Shown here in pieces: positions 22,089-32,677 of a stretch of DNA of 64,000 bases. Both the position numbers and the translations under genes were made by a program. Origin of the DNA: Mortierella sp. BCC40632. Its lineage: Eukaryota; Mortierellomycota; Mortierellomycetes; Mortierellales; Mortierellaceae. The stretch lies in assembly GCA_011634665.1 (NCBI GenBank), contig WAEK01000027.1, positions 1 to 64,000 of the forward strand, read 5' to 3'. Each line of letters starts with the position of its first letter. Within the stretch, counting starts at the first letter, position 1. The notes beneath the pieces were generated by a model that worked only from the letters and a program-made list of their open reading frames with translations, was not told the DNA's origin and did no database searches.

Positions 22089-22271
22089 TGCGACAGTGTC
22101 CTCTTCAAGCTGCGCCCTTTGCCACTATTTGTGACTGTCCAGTTGCCACCACTGCCGCGCCCCCTTCCATTTGCCACCAAACCACTTGTATAAATAGTTA
22201 GCTTTCTCATTACTTTAATCTTTAGCAATAAACTGCCCAAACCAAAGACTCCCTGGCCTCTGACTGTTGCA
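22089..22271 (+). repeat. 3' LTR of copy C
   Basis: 183 bp, the same as the 5' LTR base for base as far as I can read. It follows the purine tract and is followed by the GGTAC target duplication. Confidence 0.95.
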
Positions 22272-22406
22272 GGTACCATCCTCGGCTAATCATCCAAAAG
22301 CCCCCATGGATCGAAATTTCGAATCCTCTCCATTATCACGGAGTATGTCTGCTTCTGTCGAGCCAAAAGGTCTTTCAGGAGTCTGGAAAAAGCCCACAAC
22401 CCGCGC

Positions 22407-22900
22407 TGTCGTGTAGTAACTGACACTGGTCGCAGTAGCTACGATTTTAGCCCTTTCCAAGAGGTGGACAACTTGGGGCTGCGGAGCCATCTGGTCTGCA
22501 TGCCCCTCAATAGATAGTAGATGAATAAATACTTGAGCAGGCTCTTGTTTGCTCCTGGTCGTTTCTTCCTTTTGTTTTTGTTCCTTGTTGACTTTGAAAG
22601 TAAGATGCGTCCACCCTTCCCCTTTCTTTTGTAGAAGCTTGATTTAGCTTTGTGCTGCCTTCCGCTCGTTTCATGCCATTGAAGAGCTCCTGGCGACCCG
22701 TTGGTAGCATGGCGCTTCTGATGTTAGACTCTTCTCGTTTCGTCCCCCCCCCCTTCATTCTTTCCTTCCTTCCTGGCTGTTGTTCCCACCTGAGCAATCC
22801 TATGACTCTCATTCATTGGCCCTCGACCAGATGACCGTCCCTTTGCCTCCCTCTCCTTTGAGCATCCCCCGTGTGTCTTTGGAGCAAGGAGCTACAGCAC
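22407..22900 (+). repeat. Second copy of the 495-bp LTR
   Basis: It begins TGTCGTGTAG and ends CTACAGCAC, and closely matches 1314-1808 with scattered substitutions. No target duplication is evident (left flank CCGCGC, right flank AACGGG), so it may have recombined or lost flanking bases. It supplies a stop (GTC GTG TAG) to the frame that began at 16545. Confidence 0.8.
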
Positions 22901-23159
22901 AACGGGTCTCGACTGCATCGCATGTGCAGCATGGCAAGAGTGACAGTCGCCATGATCAGGATGGATACTGTTTCGAGATGTTCGAATCGAGAAGATGTTC
23001 TTGGCATTGGGAAGCATTGAGATGGCAAATGCATACCGCTGAGCCGAGTCTTAATTTTTTTTTTTTTTTTTTTTTTTTTCTCACAGTACGAAAGTCACTT
23101 TTTTGGCCCCAACCCAAATTTGGGTTTTAGGATTTTCGCAAAAATCTATGTTGAATACC

Positions 23160-23190
<31 letters not shown>

Positions 23191-24095
23191 CGTTATTTTC
23201 GTGGGAGACGCTCTGTCCATTGCATGAAGGTTACTGCCGAGGAGGGTACTGTTGATCCTCAAGCAAGCAGTACAAACTGAGGTTGAAACAAGTGTACAAT
23301 CTATGCTTGAATAAATGGGTCAGAGTGACAGTGTCACAAAATTGGTCTATGGTCTGCTGCATTACACGACCGCCGCTCATTGCTGTATGAGTTGCGTGAG
23401 ATAGCTTAGCTTTGACACCTCTGTTATAGACGTCGTCCCAGCAACCTTTTCCTACTCTCAGGTTATTCTCCTCCCTAACCTATAGCAGCACAAAACACAG
23501 GTGTCCATTTCTTTCTCTCTGATGTATATATTTCATTCATCACTTGCTCTTCTTCTCTACTTTCTTCAAAGGGGCTCGATCATCCTTTTTAGCAGGCAGT
23601 GGTAGATTTTGGGACGCTAGGAAAGTTATGGGTGACCTTTTGGGCGAAAGTGGCACGGAACTCAAACGGTGGTGGCGAGTGGTAGATGATCGTCGTGTCA
23701 AAAAAAAAAAAAAAAAAATCTAGCCAAGAGCGCATTCCGCCCTTCTTGGGATACTTTCCTGTCGGTCATGCCAACCTGGTGACTTTTTTCGTAGCAAAGC
23801 TCCTGTTGTGGAACTCTTGTTGATATACTGTGTTAGGGGTTTAGTGTCTTGATAAGGAGCCTTTAGGATCCCTTGTTTAAGGGCCAAGGCCTAGGCCCTT
23901 GCTTTAAGTCTTTGAAGAGTATTTTTTCTATGAGAAAAATTGATGGTTGGTTGGAGTGACAGAGTTAATTTTTATTTCCTTGCATATACTGCATGGAAAT
24001 AATCATGGCACTTGTCTCTCCTACTTCTTGCCCTTTGAACACACTTCTTCAACTTTATCTCTTTCTTTTCATTGCTACTAGGTGTTATACCAGAA
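22901..24095. other. Intergenic region upstream of the glycine decarboxylase gene
   Basis: It contains long T tracts (about 23049-23079 and 23163-23190) and an A tract near 23700. The segment 23185-23310 repeats at 31580-31680 with many differences. On the minus strand that segment can be read as TSVCTACLRINST, which hints at a zinc-ribbon fragment. The last few hundred bases should hold the promoter of the next gene. No complete gene was seen. Confidence 0.45.
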
Positions 24096-24160
24096 ATGCT
24101 TGTTCCACGTCTACTTTCTGGTGTCCAGCGCACCACAGTCTCCTTTCCCCGCTTGGCTAC

Positions 24161-24324
24161 CAGTGTTTCTTATCGAACAGAAAAAGTCAATATCTCGTCT
24201 CGTTAAGCCGCGGACTCGTTTCGTTAAGCCCGTACTATCTCCCTGTAAATGGCCGTTAACGAAACGAAACGTTAACGAAACGAAACGAGTTATCGAACGA
24301 AATCCGTCTCGTTGAGAAACACTG
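24161..24324. mobile_element. hAT-type MITE (164 bp) inside the GCV2 presequence
   Basis: The ends CAGTGTTTCT and AGAAACACTG are inverted repeats, flanked by an exact 8-bp duplication TTGGCTAC (24153-24160 and 24325-24332). Internally it holds two tandem copies of GTTAACGAAACGAAAC (24255-24286). It has no coding capacity. Removing the element and one duplicate joins an upstream ATG (24096) in frame to the glycine decarboxylase frame, so it landed in coding DNA. Confidence 0.93.
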
Positions 24325-24348
24325 TTGGCTACGACTCTGCGCCCACCT

Positions 24349-27300
24349 ATGGTTGCCCGCCGCACCAACTTGTCGATTCATAAAGCCTTGCGCCAGCTCC
24401 ATACCGAGACACCTCCACCACGTACCGTCTTCTCGCCTCTAGATACCTTTGCCCGCCGCCACAATGGCCCCAGCGGCAGTGATGTTAAGGACATGCTCAA
24501 GGTCCTCAGCCTTCATGATCTTGATGAGCTGACAGAAAAGGCCGTTCCAAGTCGCATCCGTACCAACAAGCCTCTTGCCCTCAGTCATGGCTTCACAGAG
24601 AAGGAAGTCCTTGAGCGACTAAAACACATTGTTTCCAAGAACAAAATATACAAGAACTATATCGGTATGGGATACACCGATGTTGTAACCCCGAATGTCA
24701 TCCTTCGCAACGTCTTCGAGAATCCTGGGTGGTAAGTCATCTTTCTTGTTCCGTTATCTTGGTCTTTAGCAATTTTGTATTTCGCCCTTTGTAGAGAGGT
24801 CAAGGCGACAAAAGTTTAAAAACAAACAAACAAAAAAAAAAAAAAAAAGTGCGCATTGAGGTGCTGGTGATATGGGGAAGAAATGATAACAACAGCGTCC
24901 AAATCTGTATTTTCCACGGATGTGGCAGATTGATTCTTGTATTCACAAGCGATATTCCATTCTTTCATTGTGCCACAAATACAACAGGTACACCCACTAC
25001 GCTCCATACCAACCCGAGATCTCTCAGGGACGGCTAGAGTCACTCTTCAACTACCAAACCGTAGTCACTGACCTTACAGGATTGTCTATTGCCAATGCCT
25101 CCCTTCTGGACGAGGGGACTGCTGCCGCTGAGGCAATGACCATGTGCTGGGCTTGCACCGATAGGAAAAAGAGTACCTTCTTTATCGACGAGAATTGCCA
25201 CCCCCAGACCATCTCTGTCCTCCAGACCCGTGCCGAGGCATATGATATCAAGGTTGTTGTTGGCAACTTCCGTAACTATGACTTTGAGGCTGTGAAGGAC
25301 GATCTGTCTGGTGTTCTTGTTCAGGTACGCCTTTGTGACAACTCAAAAGAGATGGGAGAGAGAGAGAGAGATTGGCGGAAAGATGGAAGGGGGAAAGAAA
25401 ACGGGTAGGGGTAAAGAGGCCGTTATCAGACATGTCCAAGCAACTTCAAAGGGAAGGACAGTCAGCATAATGCACAGTCCTGCATAAAGTCATACACAAT
25501 CCTGCATAAAGTCAAATAGGTCAGCTTGAGAGGGGAGGGAGAGTAAGGGCCATTCAAGGATTGCTTGTTCTCCTCTACACAGATTTCTTGAGTGTGGGAG
25601 TGCCTTACTGAGGTTTCCGACCCTGATATTGCAGAACATCCCTTCGAACGCTCTGAGCCTACCGGCAGCTATGGGTCAACTATACTCTTAATCCCGTGGA
25701 CAACATTTTCTGGGAAAGTGTACTCATCAAAACATTGTAACTTCTCCTTCCCGTCCTTTGTATTCTCAAATCTCTTAGTACCCCGACACCCGCGGCAACA
25801 TCAGTGACTTCAAAGAACTTGCTGACAAGATCCATGGCTATGGGGGTCAGGTGGCTGTTGCTACTGATCTGATGGCGCTCACTTTGCTCACTTCCCCTGG
25901 CGAGTGGGGTGCTGATATTGCCCTTGGCAATGCACAACGCTTTGGCGTCCCTCTAGGATACGGAGGTCCTCACGCAGCCTTCTTCGCCTGCAACGACGTT
26001 GGCAAACGTCGCATGCCTGGTCGTATTGTCGGTCTCTCCAAGGATAGCGAGGGCAACAAGGCCTACCGTCTTGCCCTGCAGGCTCGTGAGCAGCATATCC
26101 GTCGTGAGAAGGCCACTTCAAACATTTGCACGGCCCAGGCCCTCCTTGCTACCATGTCCGCTCTGTACGCTATCTATCACGGCCCGAATGGACTTAGAGA
26201 GATTGCTCAGCGTATCCACAGCATGACTACCGTATTCGCTGAGGGTGTCCGTCGCGCCGGCCATGAAGTCGAGAACAAGGCCTTCTTTGACACTCTCACT
26301 ATTAAGGTGAGCGGTGGCGCCGATGCTCTTGTCAAGAAAGCTCTGGCCCGCGGTATTAACGTTCGTCGCGTGGACTCAGAGACAGTTGGTGTTACCATGG
26401 ATGAGTCGGTTAACAAGGCTGAGTTGGACGAATTGATTAAGGTCTTCACTAAGGATGGCAGAACCCCGCCAGATCTACTCCAAGTTGCCAACGAACTCGG
26501 CATCTCCGAGTCGAACCCGGCCAGGATTGCCGCTCAGTTTGCTCGTACCTCAGACTTTTTGACCCAACCTGTCTTCAATTCGTTCCACTCAGAGACAGAA
26601 ATGCTCCGCTACTTGCACCGCCTCCAAGCCAAAGATCTTTCACTGGCCCATTCTATGATTCCTCTTGGTTCGTGCACCATGAAACTCAATGCCACCACCG
26701 AATTGCTCCCCGTTAGCTGGCCTGAGCTTAGCAAAATCCATCCTTTTGCCCCCAGCGACCAGACTGAGGGCTATCAGATCATACTCGAAGAGCTCGGAAG
26801 GGATCTGATTGAAATTACCGGCTTTGCCGATATTTCGCTCCAACCTAACTCAGGTGCGCAAGGTGCATATGCTGGTCTCCGCACCATCCGCGCCTACCAT
26901 AAGGGCCGTGGCGAATCAAAGCGTAATATCTGTTTAATTCCCGTTTCAACCCACGGCACCAATCCTGCCTCGGCAACAATGGCAGGCATGGAGGTCGTCC
27001 CTGTCAAGTGTTTGGCGAACGGAAACCTGGGCCTGGTCGATCTGCGTAAGAAGGCTGTCATGCACGCCGACAAGCTCTCTGCATTTATGCTTACATATCC
27101 TTCGACATATGGTGTCTTTGAGGACACTGTCTCAGAGGCTTGCGAGATTATTCACTCCCATGGTGGACAAGTCTACATGGATGGTGCCAACATGAACGCC
27201 CAGATCGGACTGACCTCACCCGACAATATTGGTGCTGATGTCTGCCACTTGAACCTGCACAAGACCTTCGCGATTCCTCATGGAGGTGGAGGGCCCGGTA

Positions 27301-28058
27301 TGGGTCCCATTGGTGCCAAGTCTCACTTGGCCCCATACCTGCCAGGCCACCCTATCGTTGCTACTGGTGGTGACAAGGCCATTGGTCCTGTCTCTGCTGC
27401 TCCTTATGGCTCAGCCTCTATCCTGCCTATTTCGTGGTCCTACATCAAGATGATGGGCGATGAGGGCCTTAAGAATGCCACCGAGCTAGCATTGCTGAAT
27501 GCCAACTATATGGCCAGGCGTCTCGGCGAGCACTACAAGGTTCTGTACACCAACGAGAATGGCATGTGTGCTCACGAGTTTATCATCGACTTTCGTCCCT
27601 TCCAATCAATCGGTGTCGAGGCCATTGACGTTGCCAAGCGTTTGCAGGACTATGGCTTCCACGGTCCTACAATGTCGTGGCCAGAGCCAAACACGTTGAT
27701 GATTGAGCCTACCGAGTCCGAGTCAAAGAACGAATTGGATCGCTTCTGCAATGCCATGATTGCCATTCGTGGTGAGATTCAACAGATTGAAGATGGCAAG
27801 CAGCCGCTGAAGGACAATGTTTTGAACAACGCCCCTCACACGCTGGGGATGCTGATGTTGGGCGACGACTTTTGGAACACAAAGGCTTATACTCGTCTCG
27901 AGGCTGCCTACCCTTTGCCCTATCTCCATCAATTCAAACTCTTCCCCAGTGTCTCGCGTATCGATGACTCATACGGTGATCGTAACTTTGTCTGCTCGTG
28001 CCTTCCCTTGGAGGAGTATGTCAATCAAAGTGAAGAAGTAGCGGCTGAGGCTTATTAA
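24349..28058 (+). CDS. GCV2: Glycine dehydrogenase (decarboxylating), P protein, mitochondrial
   Basis: This is the PLP enzyme that decarboxylates glycine in the mitochondrial glycine cleavage system, passing aminomethyl to the H protein. Exons are 24349-24731, 24988-25324 and 25779-28058 with GT-AG introns (256 and 454 bp), giving 999 residues from this ATG. Motifs include the N-terminal [32 protein letters not shown], and the PLP-lysine segment [17 protein letters not shown]. The ancestral start was probably ATG 24096, because exons counted from there without the MITE total exactly 1027 codons and give an Arg-rich presequence. The 172-bp insertion shifts that frame into a TAA at 24204. ATG 24349 opens [16 protein letters not shown], which still looks like a mitochondrial targeting peptide. 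Confidence 0.95.
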
Positions 28059-28627
28059 TCCTACCCTCGGACTTAATTTTTGTTTCGTTTGTGCACTTCA
28101 TTTGACTTACCTTATGATACGAAGTGTTAATTTTCTTCACTTTTTAATGGCTACTCTATACTCTAATTAAACCTGAGTCTCTTTACTACTATCTCATCCA
28201 GTCACAATTGAGAGAAATGCACACATTAATACAAATGAGGTCGGGGGTGCCCATGGTACCTGTGGGCTCAAGCACGAGCTGTCAAATTAGATAATAGGGG
28301 GAGAGAGAGTTTTTGTAATCATGAGACGTAAGGTGTTTCTGTACGTAAAACAGCATCAACCTTATCCTTTCTTGTAGATTTCTCGTGCTCGCTCAAACAT
28401 ATATATTTTTTTCCTGCAACCATCTCAGTTAAAAGACTATACGAAACCCAACATACATGCCATAAACTTTTAAGTCAGACAAAACCCTAGTTGAACGCCA
28501 AACCTTCCCCCCACTCCAACGTGTGAAGAAGATCAACGAAATATCTTTTTTTTTTTTTTTTTTTTTTCATCGTTTTTAAAAACATTGTTACTGACTAGTG
28601 GATATTTGAGAAGCGGACTAAAAAGAG
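28059..28627. other. Convergent intergenic region
   Basis: 3' flanks of GCV2 (plus) and the membrane-protein gene (minus). It contains a T tract near 28545-28567. No gene was seen. Confidence 0.6.
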
Positions 28628-29425
28628 CTACATGGGGTCGGCATCCGCTAACGGGATGTTTTCATCGTCCACTCGCTGGATTTCTCGGTAGTCCACCACG
28701 TCTATCAAGAACATGCTGATCAACGCCATGCACACTCCAATCAAAGAGCCGACCCCTACCAGGAGTTTCCATAGGTCGGAGAATTTGAAGCTCTCGCTAG
28801 TAAAACAGCTAGTGCATGTGAATGATGTTGTGATAGTCAATGATTCGGTATTCAGAGAATACACGTATAAGATGTAATCTTCTAGTGCTTTGAAGGGTTG
28901 AAATGATTTTCTGGATCCATCAGCGTAGACAACTGTCCCATTTCGAGGCCCATTCCACCAATAAATAGAAGTGATAGGTGCGTTGCCTGTCAGTCTATCC
29001 ACTATATACTTCAGGGTTGACGTGTATGAAGTGTCAAGATAGTCTGGCATTGTCGTTTGGTACACTGACTTGATAGCAATGTCACCATAAACCAAGGTCG
29101 CACCGACCTTCAGCCATGAAAAATAAGGCTGGTGGCCAATGATTTCAAGAAACAAAGCATTTCTCTCTGGATTCAACAACTTATCTCCTCTGTATTCGAA
29201 AAGTTTAGAGGCTTTCATATCAAACTCGACATTGCCCACGGATATTATCTCGTTAGGAGCAAATATCTTTGGCTGACAATAAAACTCATTGAACGTTGCC
29301 GATTGATAGGTGCATCCGGTAAATAGTTGGAAGAACACAATGGTGATCAGACAGAGAGCCAAGATGGCAAAGATCAACATGACCCGCTTCTTGCTTTGCG
29401 TAACGACCACATTCCTCTCGAACAT
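28628..29425 (-). CDS. Predicted two-pass membrane protein of unknown function
   Basis: A single-exon frame of 265 residues starting MFERNVVVTQSKKRVML. A hydrophobic helix at about residues 14-36 follows a short basic N-terminus. A second helix lies at about 222-246 (LLVGVGSLIGVCMALISMF), and the tail is acidic. The roughly 185-residue loop between them has a C-T-S-C pair, a possible N-glycosylation site (NGT) and many aromatic residues, so it probably faces the lumen or cell exterior. A TATAAAAAG box lies about 260 bp upstream (plus 29686-29694). I recognise no family. It converges with GCV2. Confidence 0.75.
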   Translation of the reverse strand: MFERNVVVTQSKKRVMLIFAILALCLITIVFFQLFTGCTYQSATFNEFYCQPKIFAPNEIISVGNVEFDMKASKLFEYRGDKLLNPERNALFLEIIGHQPYFSWLKVGATLVYGDIAIKSVYQTTMPDYLDTSYTSTLKYIVDRLTGNAPITSIYWWNGPRNGTVVYADGSRKSFQPFKALEDYILYVYSLNTESLTITTSFTCTSCFTSESFKFSDLWKLLVGVGSLIGVCMALISMFLIDVVDYREIQRVDDENIPLADADPM

Positions 29426-31341
29426 ACTGTGGACCTTCTTTTGTCGGCTCTACTGTTGTTGTGAAGTTAGTACCTTGTCCTTACAAATCCTCATTTTGTG
29501 CGTGATTGCAAAAAGTAACTCCCCCCCCCCCCTTCCTACTTCTTACTTTTTTGTGCAAGAGAATCCAAGACCTGGTGAGAATGTGTGAATCTTGCTATGT
29601 GTCTCAATGGCTTTGTGAGTGTTGTTCAGGTGTGTGTGTTTTGAGTTTTGGTATCGGTAGTATGTAGGCTGAGGATGCGACTCCTTTTTATACCGATGCA
29701 GGAAGAAAAAGAATTAAGCTGCTGTGTTTATATCGGATCTTGGCAACCACAAAAAAAAAAAAAAAAAAAAAAGAGCTGTTCATAAAATCCATGGCTGGTG
29801 GCAAGATCGACATTGCCCCTTGGTCCACAGTTTACGAGAGCATAGATGAGATGATTGGTGAAGAATTTGGCATAGACACCAACAAAACAGATTTTCCACT
29901 TTTTGTTTTTTTTTTTTTTTTTTTTCATGCAAACCTTAAAATCGAAAGCACAAATGTTATCCTCCGTTCTTTGAGTCACAGAGAGAATGGTTTTTGGTCA
30001 TTGCCTCGCCCACATCCTCGTAATCGCTCTCTCTTGCCTTATTCTTCACCTTGTTGTATGCTTGTCTCCACCTACTGGGCAGAACAACTGCACTCCCTGA
30101 TAAACGCTCAAACCTTTGTAGGCAAAAAAATTTGTGAATTGTCAAGACTTCAATGAACAGCATTTAGAGTATCAGAGCTGATAACAGTGTTTTGGTGTGT
30201 CCAGAAGGGTGATGGTGCCTGGGCTGCCAAAAAAAAAAAAAAAACACTACGCATTAGATCCACTCTGCATCGATAAGAGACGAAAAGAGACCGCGGACTT
30301 TGTCTATTCCGACAGTCTACTATAAAAAATGTCAACAAATCGAAATTTTTGCATAGGTGAGACGAACAATCTGTGGGAACGGGTCACTGCAAGGTCGAGA
30401 AAGAGTCAGCATCGAAAGACCAAAAGGGGACTTTTCAATGAATCCTTGGCTGCCAAAAGCCAGTTAATCTAATTTCCAATCACGGATGCAAAGCCCTATC
30501 CACTGGAGTGCCGTAAGTCTAGAGGAAGGGATGATAGGGAATAGACTTCCGAGTCCTCTAATAGATAGAACAACTTGTCAACATCTTATTCGTCGTTCAT
30601 CTGGCTACGAGGCAAGAGCCACACAGGGGGATGTGAGGGGGAGGATGTGAGGAAGCACCTTCACGGTGACCGTTCAAGTAAAATGAGAGCCCCCCAAGAT
30701 GAGAGAAACAGCTCGCGGAACATCTAAGTTGCGGCTCGGGGTTGGGCGAAGCAAAGAAAGTTTTAGAGTTGTGGCTCGGGATAGGGTGAGACTCGACCGG
30801 AGACTTTCCTTCCTTCTATATCTCAACCTGCTCCTCACTCACCCACAGCGCATAGGACGGATTGTCACATCAAAACATCAGGCAGTTCGAACCAACCATC
30901 AAACACAATGACAATGAGGACATATTCATCAAAACAATCATTAACAGATCTACGAAAAGGTAAAAAAATGCCAAATGGATGAAAGCCAGCAACTCACATT
31001 GATACCCAAAATAAAACGGGAACAACTAGATGGCATCCCACCCCACCCCGGTACTTATTGGTCCCCATTCAGATACCAGTCAAAATCAAAGGTACGGTAT
31101 TACTTTTTAAAACTGTCAAGATACTTCGGCGCATATTTTTGAAAAAAAAAAAAAAAAAAAAAAAACTCGGGCTACTCGCAGTGCCAGTATCAGCGCCTAG
31201 ACGACTGGGTTTGTAAGTAACGGCGTTTGCAGAGTAGTTAAGTGTACGCTTAGATGTGACAGAAGAAGCAAGAGAAATGTGGAAGCACTTTCTAGCCTGC
31301 TGGGCTATAATAGGGAACCTGCCACATTTCTCTCTCCACCA
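29426..31341. other. Long intergenic stretch with A/T tracts
   Basis: It includes a C tract (29520-29533) and several A or T tracts (29752-29772, 29909-29925, 30230-30244, 31141-31165). A short plus-strand piece near 29775-29900 reads MAGGKIDIAPWSTVYESIDE and looks protein-like but stays open for only about 45 codons. A 28S-like fragment lies at 30389-30475. At 30715-30800 two imperfect copies of GTTGNGGCTCGGGNTNGGG occur. No gene can be supported. Confidence 0.5.
30389..30475 (-). pseudogene. Degenerate 28S rRNA fragment (short, C)
   Basis: On the minus strand it matches the peptidyl-transferase-loop region of 28S rRNA, read here as AAGAGTCAGCATCGAAAGACCAAAA and CTTGGCTGCCAAAAGCCAGTTA on the plus strand, with many changes. 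Similarity stops at AGCCAGTTA, the same boundary as the fragments at 37600 and 38085-38644. Confidence 0.6.
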
Positions 31342-31680
31342 TAAAAACTAGCTTAGTCTGCCTTGCATACCGCAGGGAGCCTTCATAGCATCTCTAACAG
31401 ATGTCAAGGACTTTATTAGTTGCTACTCTTTCAGTTCAAAGGCGCTGGAATTTGGTGGGACGGAAAGTCCTGGAAGATGGCCCTGCTAGTGTGCAACGGT
31501 CAGCTGGGAATAGGTTTGACCCCTGCAATCGAAACTCTATTATATTCTCCATTTCATCTGTTTTTGTTTTTTCCACTCTTATTTTCGTGGATTATGCACG
31601 GTCCGTTGCATGGGGTTACTGCGAAGGGAACTATTAATCCTCAAATAAGCAGCGCAAACTGAAGTCAAAAACAGGTGAAT
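31342..31680 (-). pseudogene. Possible third Fanzor-like remnant (3' end)
   Basis: Reading the minus strand, 31342-31402 matches 10912-10960 closely, including CTCCCTGCGGTATGCA. Just upstream on that strand, ATTGCAGG, CAGGACT and CGTCCCACCAA match the end of the copy 1 frame (about 10600-10675). Further upstream a TSVCAAYLRINSS reading parallels 23185-23310 and could be a zinc-ribbon relic. No intact frame remains. Confidence 0.4.
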
Positions 31681-32677
31681 ATTGACTGTGCATTATCTCA
31701 ATCGGAGCGTTTGTCTTACGCCACCGGAGCTTATGACCGGTGCAACTCTCAAGTGGAAACTCCGATGACCGCAGTAACAAGTATAAAAGGAGTTTCAAAA
31801 CGATGAAGAAACTACACTAACCTCTCGTCCTCACCCTCTGATTTTGGACTGATAGATTCAAAAGCGATTTATCTCTTGGATGCAGCCAACTACGATGCTA
31901 GATCCTTTAGGTCAATAAACAAAGCAAAAGCAAAGATTGATGGAAAAAACTCTTTCCGTCCTGTCGTTGTTATCCCTGGGCCTGAACTAACTCTGGCCAA
32001 TATTGTCCTAACGTTGTCCTAACGCCCTCCACCTTTTCAGAGTAAAGAGCGGGACGCCGTGGGATAGAGAAAACAGGCATCTCTCATCCCTTATTGTGCT
32101 TTTCTACAGCTAACAACTTTTGTCCTACCAAAGAGAGGATCCAACTCTGACCTCAATTAACGAGATTATGAAAAATACTTCACTTACCCAATAAACATTT
32201 CTGTCTAGTACCTCTCTAAACGCACCAGGACTCGCACCATCTGATTACTGCTCTCCATCTATCTAGTACAAGCGCTGTGTCAACTTGCATTGCTCTTCCC
32301 ACACTCATCCTCTATTCTCCTCCACTCTTTGGTCACACTGAGAATTTGGTGAATCCATTTAGAGAAGGGACTGGCCAACAGTCCTACACATCCAGAAACG
32401 CATTTGACTTTTTTCCCACAATGCGCCCCGGCATGACTTTAATCCCGCATTTCACCAAGGGCCACTTTTATCCTCCTAGTACGCCCGGTATGACTTTTTG
32501 ACTTCACTGTGACCAGTACGACTTTTTCGTCTTCACAACTAACGCCAGCTCTGGCGCTGGATCCTCGCCTTCCCCTCTAGCCTGTTGCTCATCTCTCTGT
32601 ATACGAAAAGGTATGGAGACAAACAAACTGGATGAGGACAACTCAGTAACACGTCTTCACAAAGCAGAAAGCACATT
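31681..32677. other. Intergenic stretch 3' of the Crinkler gene
   Basis: No gene was recognised. At 32425-32545 a degenerate unit of about 40 bp (C-C-GGCATGACTTT, CCCGGTATGACTTTTTGACTTC, CCAGTACGACTTTTTCGTCTTC) occurs three times. Confidence 0.5.

Larger units (their letters stand above)
17056..22271 (+). mobile_element. Complete Ty3/gypsy chromovirus copy C, identical LTRs
   Basis: The element spans 5216 bp between two 183-bp LTRs that read identically, flanked by GGTAC on both sides (17051-17055 and 22272-22276). A TGGCAGC primer-binding-like start follows the 5' LTR, and the purine tract AAAAGGGGAAGG precedes the 3' LTR. The order is gag, protease, RT, RNase H, integrase and chromodomain. 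Identical LTRs indicate recent insertion, yet gag and pol contain several single-base frame changes. It landed in the reading frame that starts at 16545. Confidence 0.97.
16545..22420 (+). pseudogene. Unknown Pro/Ser-rich, probably nuclear protein, interrupted by Ty3 copy C
   Basis: An ATG-initiated frame begins MPPKPRRSLTLRSGKI. It has a basic N-terminus, an acidic run (DEQEGEEEGEDEP, about residues 62-74) followed by a HKRPR basic cluster, and otherwise looks disordered. It runs 170 codons into the left end of the retrotransposon. Removing 17056-22271 and one GGTAC copy restores the frame, which then continues for about 45 codons (GVPSSANHPKAPMDRN and on) until the solo LTR at 22407 supplies a stop. 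I do not recognise the family. It may be a host gene or an ORF of an older element. No domain is visible. Confidence 0.6.
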
